The translations under genes were made by a program, and so were the position numbers. A stretch of DNA of 64,000 nt from JAFGLZ01 sp964622545 (GTDB lineage Bacteria > Planctomycetota > Phycisphaerae > UBA1845 > JAFGLZ01). The first letter of the stretch is position 1; each line of letters opens with the position of its first letter. The stretch spans positions 1 to 64,000 of the forward strand of contig CAZUQM010000026.1 of the NCBI GenBank assembly GCA_964622545.1, in the 5' to 3' direction. Shown here piece after piece: positions 8,638 through 15,599 of the stretch. Below the pieces are notes generated by a model. That model made no database searches. It saw nothing but the letters and a program-made list of their open reading frames with translations, and had not been told where the DNA came from.

Positions 8638-10398
8638 CTAGGGAATCACCTCGATGCTGGACGGCAGGCGAACGGCGCCCCACACCGGCCGGCCCGATCG
8701 CTCGGCGATGACCTCGAATGTCGCGGCGTTCGGGCAGAAGTCGTAGACCTCCTCCGAACCGAGCTCCCGTATCGGGATGCTCAGCCCAAGGCCTGCCGCC
8801 ATCACATACACGCCCGGTGCGAGCGAGGCTGAGAAGCGAACCTCGACCACGCGCGACGTTCCCTCCCGCCAGAGCGGCCAGTTGACCTCGTTGTCGAACA
8901 CGTTGAACGTCAGGATGTCTCGCCCGGCCCGATCGCGGATGACGCAGCCGGCGTTGCAGAACTCGACCTCGACATCGGTCCACATGTGCAGGCGGACGAG
9001 CACCTCCTCACCGCTCGGCACCATCACCAGCGGCTCGCCTCGCTCGTCGAAGAGCTCGACATTCGTCAGCCGACATGCCTGCGTGCCGCTGCGAAACTGG
9101 GCGACCTGACGTTCGAAGTCCTCGCTCGGCGCGTACAGCTCGTCGGCCGATCGCGGTTTGTCCACGGGCCTGGGCAGCGGCATCAGCGTCACCTCCACCG
9201 CGCCGGCGTTGCTTTGTCGATGCGCCTCGAAACGCAGCTCGTGACCGGTGAACTCGAATGCGATCGTCTCGCCTTCACGGTCGGTGCTCAGGTGCTCGTC
9301 GTCGCTCTGGGCATGGATCGTCTTCCAGCCGCCGCTGGCCGCCACGTCCATGAGCGGCACCGTCACCTGGTCCCGATGACGGCTGACCGTGAAACCACGA
9401 ACGGCCACGGTCTCGCCCGTCCGCGAGCGGCGGGTCCGCAGCCTCACGGCGTAGCGGCCTGGCGGCACCTTGCCGGAGTGCACCCTCTGCCACGACGCCT
9501 GCACGTCCGACAGGTCGCATGGGAAGGTGTGCGGATGATAGCCGTTGGTCTCGGCCACGGTGGCATCGGCCTGCTCGGCCTCGGCCCGACCCGCCCGTGC
9601 GGCGTCGACCTCGTCGGGCGGGACGGCGCGCGTCGGACGATCGGCCGCCTTCAGCAGGGCCATGTACTGATCGCACACGGTCTCGCTCGGCCCGAAGCTG
9701 ACCTGGTGGCCCTGCTTGAGCAGCAGCGTGTCCTTGCAGATCGACTTGACCAGATCAACGGCGTGGCTGACGAAGAGCAGCGATTTGCCCGGGTCCTCGA
9801 GGATCTGCCGCATCTTGCTGATGCACTTGCCCTGAAAGTTGAGGTCGCCCACGCTGAGGGCCTCGTCGACGATGAGGATGTCGGCGTCGACGTGCACGGC
9901 CACGGCGAACGCCAGCCGCACCACCATGCCGCTCGAGTAGAGCTTGATCGGGTCGTTGATGAACTCGCCGATGTCGGCGAAGGCGACGATGTCGTCGTAG
10001 CGGGCCTCGATCTCCTCGTGCGACAGCCCGAGGACGGAGCCGTTCATGAAGACGTTCTCGCGGCCGGTGAACTCGGGGTTGAAACCGGAGCCCAACTCGA
10101 GCAGCGCGGCCACCCGGCCGTCGACCATCACCGAGCCGGACGTCGGCTGCGTCGTGCCGGCGATGATCTGGAGCAGCGTGCTCTTGCCGGCGCCGTTCAT
10201 GCCGATGATGCCGACCGACTCGCCCTTCCTCACGTCAAAGCTGATGTCGCGCAGGGCCCAGAACTCGCGATAGAGCTCCTTGCGACCCCAGAAGAAGACC
10301 TGCTTGAGCCGGTCTTCAGGGCGGCCGTAGATGCGGTACGACTTGCTCAGGTCGCGCACCGAGATCGCCAGATCGGATTGGCCCGACTCAGAGGACAT
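8638..10398 (-). CDS. wzt: Wzt-type polysaccharide ABC exporter, ATP-binding subunit
   Basis: This is the ATPase of an ABC-2 polysaccharide or teichoic-acid exporter. Residues 1-245 are the nucleotide-binding domain: Walker A GMNGAGKS at about 66-73, the degenerate signature LYSSGMVVRLAFAVA, and Walker B ILIVDEAL at about 174-181. Residues about 425-580 fit the Wzt C-terminal carbohydrate-binding jelly roll, which recognises the finished chain end. Between them lies an unusual insert of about 140 residues (280-420). Part of it, from GGW at 356, resembles the C-terminal module of the radical SAM protein at 5600-7270. The 586-residue length exceeds the usual 400-450. It overlaps the permease gene by 11 bases. 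It works in the inner membrane with that permease. Confidence 0.9.
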   Translation of the reverse strand: MSSESGQSDLAISVRDLSKSYRIYGRPEDRLKQVFFWGRKELYREFWALRDISFDVRKGESVGIIGMNGAGKSTLLQIIAGTTQPTSGSVMVDGRVAALLELGSGFNPEFTGRENVFMNGSVLGLSHEEIEARYDDIVAFADIGEFINDPIKLYSSGMVVRLAFAVAVHVDADILIVDEALSVGDLNFQGKCISKMRQILEDPGKSLLFVSHAVDLVKSICKDTLLLKQGHQVSFGPSETVCDQYMALLKAADRPTRAVPPDEVDAARAGRAEAEQADATVAETNGYHPHTFPCDLSDVQASWQRVHSGKVPPGRYAVRLRTRRSRTGETVAVRGFTVSRHRDQVTVPLMDVAASGGWKTIHAQSDDEHLSTDREGETIAFEFTGHELRFEAHRQSNAGAVEVTLMPLPRPVDKPRSADELYAPSEDFERQVAQFRSGTQACRLTNVELFDERGEPLVMVPSGEEVLVRLHMWTDVEVEFCNAGCVIRDRAGRDILTFNVFDNEVNWPLWREGTSRVVEVRFSASLAPGVYVMAAGLGLSIPIRELGSEEVYDFCPNAATFEVIAERSGRPVWGAVRLPSSIEVIP

Positions 10399-11284
10399 CC
10401 GCGAACGCTCGCTTGCTCTTCATGAAGAAGGCGTAGCCCAACACCATGATCACGGCCGATGCCGCCAGTGTGGCGAACCACGGCCCCCAGGCCGGATGCA
10501 GCGCGCCACCCGACTGGCCGATCCACTCGAGATACTGCCCACCCAGCATCACCTTGCGTGCGTCTTCGACCGCATGCGTCAGCGGGTTCAGCTTCATCAC
10601 GAACTGGAAGGAGTCGGGCACATCTTCGACGCGATAGAAGATCGGCGTGGCGAAAAACAACACCTGCGTCATCAGCAGAACGGCATGGCCCACGTCGCGA
10701 ATGAACACGCCCAGTGACGCGAGCACCCACGCCAGGCCCAGCGTCATCAGACACACCGGCAGCAGCACGACGGGGAGGTAGATGATCGTCCAGCTCGGCA
10801 AGTCATGCGTGACCAGGAGACAGCCAACGAACCACACACCCATGCCGATGAGCAGGTTGAAACCGGCCGCGATCAATGCCGAGACGACCAACGCCTCCAG
10901 AGGAAACACGACCTTCTTGACGTAGTTCACGTTGTAGACGATCAGGCTCGGCGCCCGGTTGGCCACCTCGGCGAAGAGGTTGTAGAGCAGCATGCCGCAG
11001 AACATCACGAGCGCGAACACGCCCCGCGATTGCTGCCGACCGCCACCCCACTTGGCGTTGAACACGACGGCGAACACGAACGTGTAGATCGCCAGCAGGA
11101 TCAGCGGCGTGATGACGGCCCAGAGCAGCCCCAGCCACGAGCTGCGATAGCGGCCGGCGATGTCGCGGCGCGCAAGCTGCCACGTCAGCCCGCGATGGGC
11201 CCACAGATTGTGGAGCATCGCCACCGGGTTGAGCAACCGGCTCACCCGCTGGCCCGCTCCCGTCCTGACCACGTCCGTCGACAT
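10388..11284 (-). CDS. wzm: Wzm-type polysaccharide ABC exporter, permease subunit
   Basis: This 298-residue integral membrane protein is an ABC-2 permease with about six hydrophobic segments. The amphipathic region before the first helix reads LARRDIAGRYRSSWLG, a hallmark of Wzm/TagG permeases. The start chosen is the ATG at 11284 (MSTDVVRTG); the frame stays open to 11557, but that extension is Arg/Pro-rich and without family character. It is the first gene of the minus-strand glycan operon and overlaps the ATPase gene, so the two subunits are coupled. It exports an undecaprenyl-linked glycan across the inner membrane. Confidence 0.9.
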   Translation of the reverse strand: MSTDVVRTGAGQRVSRLLNPVAMLHNLWAHRGLTWQLARRDIAGRYRSSWLGLLWAVITPLILLAIYTFVFAVVFNAKWGGGRQQSRGVFALVMFCGMLLYNLFAEVANRAPSLIVYNVNYVKKVVFPLEALVVSALIAAGFNLLIGMGVWFVGCLLVTHDLPSWTIIYLPVVLLPVCLMTLGLAWVLASLGVFIRDVGHAVLLMTQVLFFATPIFYRVEDVPDSFQFVMKLNPLTHAVEDARKVMLGGQYLEWIGQSGGALHPAWGPWFATLAASAVIMVLGYAFFMKSKRAFADVL

Positions 11285-11349
11285 CCGTGCGCTCCGGCGA
11301 AGGGGCCGAGCCGTCGGAGGCGTCCCCACCGGCTCCGGCCATTCGGATG

Positions 11350-11378
11350 ATTGTAATCGCTGCCCGGATCGCTCGAAA
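11350..11378 (-). promoter_or_regulatory. Candidate sigma-70 promoter for the glycan-export operon
   Basis: Read on the minus strand, TTTCGA (11378-11373) and TACAAT (11355-11350) are separated by 17 bases. The -10 box is good and the -35 box is weak. It lies 66 bases upstream of the permease start, in the divergent gap shared with the nuclease operon. This is visual evidence only. Confidence 0.35.
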
Positions 11379-11501
11379 GCTCGGCCCTTCGTTCGGAGGG
11401 AGCGGGCCTGGGATGCCTCCCCAATCGCCGACGGCTCGTGTAAGGTAGTGCGCCGTGGCCGGTGGCGGAACCCGGCCAGGCCCCTGAAGGGACGTAGCGC
11501 C

Positions 11502-12620
11502 GTGATCACCTTCCTGCACACCGCCGATTGGCAGCTCGGCCTGAAGCTGAACTTCATTCAGGGCGACAAGGGCGCGCTTCAGCGGGAGGCCCGCTTTGAG
11601 GCGCTCGACCGTATCGTCGCACTGGCCGGGGAGCGCGAGGTCGACTTCGTGCTCGTCGCGGGCGACGCCTTCGACGACAACGCCGTCAGCGACCGCACCG
11701 TTCGGCAGGCCCTGCAGCGGCTGAACAAGCTGGCGCCGAAGCCCGTCTATCTCCTGCCCGGTAACCACGACGCCCTCACGCCCGACAGCGTGTACCGTCG
11801 CGACGCCTTCACCAGCGAGGCCGACGAGCACATCCGTGTCCTGCACGACACGCAGCCGATCCACCTCGCCGACGGCCGGGGCGTGCTCTTGCCGTGCCCC
11901 TTGACCCAACGGCATGAGGTCGGCGACCCGACCGCGCACCTGACCGACGACGCCGACGACGCGCGCGTCCGAATGGCGATCGCTCACGGGTCGGTCATCG
12001 ATTTCGAGGGCGAGACCAACAACCTGATCGACCCGGCCTGCGTGGAGCGAGCGAGGCTCGATTACCTGGCGCTCGGCGACTGGCACGGGACGGTTTGCAT
12101 CGGTCCGCGGGTGTGGTACCCCGGCACGCCCGAGCAGACGCGCTTCAAGGAGCAGGAGGCGGGCAACGTCCTCGTGGTCTCGATCGAGAAGCCGGGCGCC
12201 GAACCGGTCGTCGAGCCGGTCCGCGTCGCCCAGACCCGATGGCTCGAACACACGGTCGATCTGAGCTCGCATGACGACCTGGACGCCCTTGCGGCCTGGT
12301 ACGAAGCCCTGGCCGCTCCATCGCGGACGCTCTTGGACCTCCGGCTGCGGGGCACGCTCGGCCTGGCTGACCGCCGGCGGCTGCAGGACCTGATCGAACG
12401 ACAGGACGATCTGCTGCGCTGGCAACGCGTTGATGACCAGGAATTGCTGCTCGCGCCGAGCCAGGAGGACCTGGACGAGATCGCCACGGCGGGCTTCGTC
12501 CAAACCGCCGTGGAGCGACTTCGCGACGAAGCGGGATCGTCCGACGCGGAGACGGCCGCCGATGCCGACGCCGCGCTGCTTCTGCTCTATCGACTCGGCC
12601 ACAAGGCAGGCGAGGCATAG
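11502..12620 (+). CDS. SbcD/YhaO-like DNA-repair metallophosphoesterase
   Basis: This is a calcineurin-like nuclease subunit of 372 residues that starts at a GTG (MITFLHTADWQLG). The phosphoesterase motifs appear in order: TADWQ, VAGDAFDDN, LPGNHDAL, IAHGS and LGDWHG. In motif I the usual D-x-H is D-x-Q, and the last motif is GDWH rather than GHxH. Both changes alter metal ligands and deserve biochemical attention, though I believe this variant occurs in many SbcD-like proteins. The ATPase partner begins one base after its stop codon. Together they should form a Mre11-Rad50-like complex that processes DNA ends. Confidence 0.82.
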   Translation: MITFLHTADWQLGLKLNFIQGDKGALQREARFEALDRIVALAGEREVDFVLVAGDAFDDNAVSDRTVRQALQRLNKLAPKPVYLLPGNHDALTPDSVYRRDAFTSEADEHIRVLHDTQPIHLADGRGVLLPCPLTQRHEVGDPTAHLTDDADDARVRMAIAHGSVIDFEGETNNLIDPACVERARLDYLALGDWHGTVCIGPRVWYPGTPEQTRFKEQEAGNVLVVSIEKPGAEPVVEPVRVAQTRWLEHTVDLSSHDDLDALAAWYEALAAPSRTLLDLRLRGTLGLADRRRLQDLIERQDDLLRWQRVDDQELLLAPSQEDLDEIATAGFVQTAVERLRDEAGSSDAETAADADAALLLLYRLGHKAGEA

Positions 12621-12621
12621 C

Positions 12622-15336
12622 ATGCTGCTGACCCATCTCAAGGTCAAGAACGTCGGCACGCTGCTGGGCGAGATCGCTATCGCCGACATCGACCCCTCGC
12701 TGACGGTCATCCACGGCCCGAACGAGACAGGCAAGTCGACGCTGTTGGCCGGCCTGCACGCGACGGTCTTCCAGCGGCACGGCTCTCAGATCCAAGACCT
12801 GAAGGACCTCCAGCCGTTCGGGCGCGGCGACCTGGCGCCCGAGGTCTGGGTCGGCTTCGATCGCGACGGCGAACGGATCGACATCCACAAGCGCTTCCTC
12901 AAACAGCCCGCGGCCGAAATCACGATACGAGGCGACCGCTCCGAGACGTTGTCGGGCGATCAGGCCGAACGACGCATCCGGGAGGTCATGGAGTGCGATT
13001 CGCCCGGCCGACAAGGCATCAAGCCGGAGCAGATGGGCATCTGGTGGCTGCTGTGGCCCGACCAGACGCAGGCGGGCACGGATCCGAACGACGCCCTACT
13101 CGATACGCCGCGGGCCCGGCTGCGTCATGTCCTGACGGATCTTGTCGGCGAGGTCACGAGCGGCCCGGAAGGAGAGCGGCTGCTGGCCCTGGCGACCGAG
13201 GAGCGGCGGCGGTATCTCACCGACAGCAAGCGTCAGCCGACGGGTGAGTATCGCCGTGCCATGGAGGACGAGACACGAGCCCGAGAGCAGCTCGACGCGG
13301 CGCGACAGCGCTACGAGACCGGCCAGGCCCAGGCGGACGAGTTGGCAGAGACCCGCGCGCGGCTTACCGACATCCACCATCGGCTCGAACGGGCCCGGGC
13401 GGCTCGCGATGCCGCACGCGACAAGCGCCGCGACCTCGACGCGCTCCAGACCCGGTGCGATTCGGCCCGTCAGCAGCTCGATGCCGCGCAGGCCGCGCTC
13501 GACCATGCCCGGGGCCGCAGCGACGACCGTGCCGCCGCCGCTAAGGAGCTGGAGGAGCGCCGTGAAGGCATTGCACAGCGCTGCCGGGGGCTCGAACCGC
13601 TTCAACGACAGCATGCCGAGGCCGTCAAGCGACTCGATCAGGCACGGCTGGAACTCACCGACGCCGAGGGGCAACGCAAGGCCGGTGCGACACGATGCGA
13701 ACGTCTCCGCGAGGACCGCGAGCTGCTCCGCATCGAAGGCGACTTGGGCGAACAAGAGAAGCGTCTCGAGCGGGCGGATGCCCTGGCCAAGCAGCTCACC
13801 GAAATCAGCGAGCGCCTCGCGCAAGCCATCGTGTCCGACGACGACATCGAGGCGCTCACCGAGCGTGCCCAGAGGATCGCTCAGGCCCAGGGGATGCTCG
13901 AGGCCGTCGCGACGCGTGTCACCATCCGCGCCACAGCCGACCTGTCCGTTCGAGCCGGCAACGGTGAGCCGCAGGCCCTGAAAGAGGGCGAGGAGCGGAG
14001 CGAATCCGTCGCCGAGCCGACCGAGTTCCTCTTGGGCGATACGGCCACGGTCCGCATCGAACCCGGTGGAGACGACCTGCCCAAGCGTCGCACCGCCCTG
14101 CAAGACCTCCAGCACGCCCAGCGACAGGCTCTTCGGGAACTGAACGTCGAGGCGCTCGAGGAGGCTCGCGCCTTAGCGGCCGAGCGGGCCGCGCTGGCAG
14201 CCGAGCTCAGACGCCTCGAGGCCGAGCTGAACGGCGTCGCGCCGGATGGCGTCGACGTGATCCGCAACGAGGTGGCACGCCTCCGCACCAAGCACGACGC
14301 GCTCCGGGCCAGACGACCTCAAGAAGAACCGCCCCCCGCACCGGAGACGATCGATAAGACGCTGGCCCAGGCCGAGGACGACCTGACCGACCTGCAAGAG
14401 GCCGAAGCTGCCGCTCGCCGTCACGTGGAGTTGGTCCGCGGCGAGGTCGACGAAATGCGGGATACCGTCAGCACGGCCGAGGCGCAGTTGCAGTCGGCGA
14501 AGGATGAGCTGCAACGAGCCGAACAGGCTCTCGAGCGCGATCGAACCGAGGTCGGCGACGACGAGGCGCTGCGGGCGAGGCTCACCGACGCCCTCGACTG
14601 CTGGCAAAGGCAGAGGGACGAACTCGACGCCTTGCAGAATCGCCTGACCGAGCTCGATCCCGAGTCCGTGCGCGACGAGTCGGAGCGGACGGAGATCGTC
14701 GTGTCGCAACTGGCCGCAGAGATCGAACGCCTGCAAGCCCGCGAACGGGAGCTTACCGGGCAGGTCCGCCAGGCCGGCACGGAGGGCTTGCGCGAGCAGC
14801 TCGACGAGGCCGAGGAGGCCTATCAACTGGCCCATGCGTCCTGTGAGCGGTTGGCCCGCCAGGCCCGTGCGGCCTCGAAGCTGGAAACGACCTTGGAAGC
14901 GGCGAGAAACGAGGCCCAACAGGCCTTCACCGAGCCCTTGCGACGGGCCATCGGCGAGCTGCTCACCGTGCTCGTGCCTGAGGCGCAACCGGACATCTCC
15001 GGAGATCTCGATCTCATCGGCGTGGCTCGCGACGGAACGACGGAACCGTTTGAGCTGCTGAGTCAGGGGATGCGTGAACAGGTGGCCGTGCTGACGCGGC
15101 TCGCTTTGGCTCGGCTACTTGCCGGCCAGGGACACCGGCTGCCGGTCATCCTCGACGACGCGCTGGTCTCATGCGATGCGGCCCGGTTCGAACGGATGGT
15201 CCAGGTCATCCGTCGTGCGGCCAAGGATCTCCAGGTCATCATCCTGACGTGCCATCCCGATCGCTACGTCCAGCTCGGCGCCGGGTCGGTCATCGATCTT
15301 GAACGGCTGAAGCACGACGCGGCATGCAAGGACTAA
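12622..15336 (+). CDS. SbcC/Rad50-like (YhaN-type) AAA ATPase
   Basis: This 904-residue SMC-type ATPase is the partner of the nuclease just upstream. Walker A is GPNETGKSTL near residue 31. The ABC signature is LSQGMREQVAVL and Walker B is PVILDDALVSCD, both in the last 120 residues. Between them are two long coiled-coil arms. The apex has no CxxC zinc hook. Instead, a short beta-rich segment (RVTIRATADLSV to ATVRIEPGGDD, about residues 425-480) sits in the first arm. That layout and the length are closer to Bacillus YhaN than to E. coli SbcC. The start at 12622 follows the upstream stop directly. Confidence 0.82.
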   Translation: MLLTHLKVKNVGTLLGEIAIADIDPSLTVIHGPNETGKSTLLAGLHATVFQRHGSQIQDLKDLQPFGRGDLAPEVWVGFDRDGERIDIHKRFLKQPAAEITIRGDRSETLSGDQAERRIREVMECDSPGRQGIKPEQMGIWWLLWPDQTQAGTDPNDALLDTPRARLRHVLTDLVGEVTSGPEGERLLALATEERRRYLTDSKRQPTGEYRRAMEDETRAREQLDAARQRYETGQAQADELAETRARLTDIHHRLERARAARDAARDKRRDLDALQTRCDSARQQLDAAQAALDHARGRSDDRAAAAKELEERREGIAQRCRGLEPLQRQHAEAVKRLDQARLELTDAEGQRKAGATRCERLREDRELLRIEGDLGEQEKRLERADALAKQLTEISERLAQAIVSDDDIEALTERAQRIAQAQGMLEAVATRVTIRATADLSVRAGNGEPQALKEGEERSESVAEPTEFLLGDTATVRIEPGGDDLPKRRTALQDLQHAQRQALRELNVEALEEARALAAERAALAAELRRLEAELNGVAPDGVDVIRNEVARLRTKHDALRARRPQEEPPPAPETIDKTLAQAEDDLTDLQEAEAAARRHVELVRGEVDEMRDTVSTAEAQLQSAKDELQRAEQALERDRTEVGDDEALRARLTDALDCWQRQRDELDALQNRLTELDPESVRDESERTEIVVSQLAAEIERLQARERELTGQVRQAGTEGLREQLDEAEEAYQLAHASCERLARQARAASKLETTLEAARNEAQQAFTEPLRRAIGELLTVLVPEAQPDISGDLDLIGVARDGTTEPFELLSQGMREQVAVLTRLALARLLAGQGHRLPVILDDALVSCDAARFERMVQVIRRAAKDLQVIILTCHPDRYVQLGAGSVIDLERLKHDAACKD

Positions 15337-15385
15337 GCCGCTTTCGAGAAGGATGGCACAGCGCGTCGGAAGAGACCCTGCATCC

Positions 15386-15486
15386 GGGTGGCCCATGGCT
15401 TCAGTCGTGGGGGCATCACCTACAGGATGGGGACGTGAATGGCCGGTCGCATTCGTGTCCCCCACCTCCGTAGAGGTGAGCCGCCC
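15386..15486. repeat. Pair of inverted REP-type palindromes (BIME-like)
   Basis: Two short palindromes face each other in the gap between the SbcC-like and haem-protein genes. The first (15386-15413) has head GGGTGGCCCA and the arms CCCATGGCT / AGTCGTGGG. The second (15452-15486, opposite strand) has head GGGCGGCTCA, stem CACCTC / GAGGTG and tail GTGGGGGACACGAA. The head and tail match the copy at 22743-22777, while the stem bases differ and still pair. That is the signature of a REP element. No transposase lies nearby. Confidence 0.7.
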
Positions 15487-15599
15487 AACCTTCGCTTACC
15501 CTCCAAAGATTCCTGCGGGCAGCCTGCCACGTCCACGCCTGCAATCCGGGCCGCCGTCTGTGGCCGCTCCGGCCCGACGTGCGGGCCGCGCGCGGCTTG

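Noticed and set aside
10803..12734. Minus-strand open frame of about 640 codons spanning the nuclease gene and part of the exporter permease gene.
   Set aside because: It runs antisense to the SbcD-like gene and out of frame with the permease, both of which have strong family motifs.
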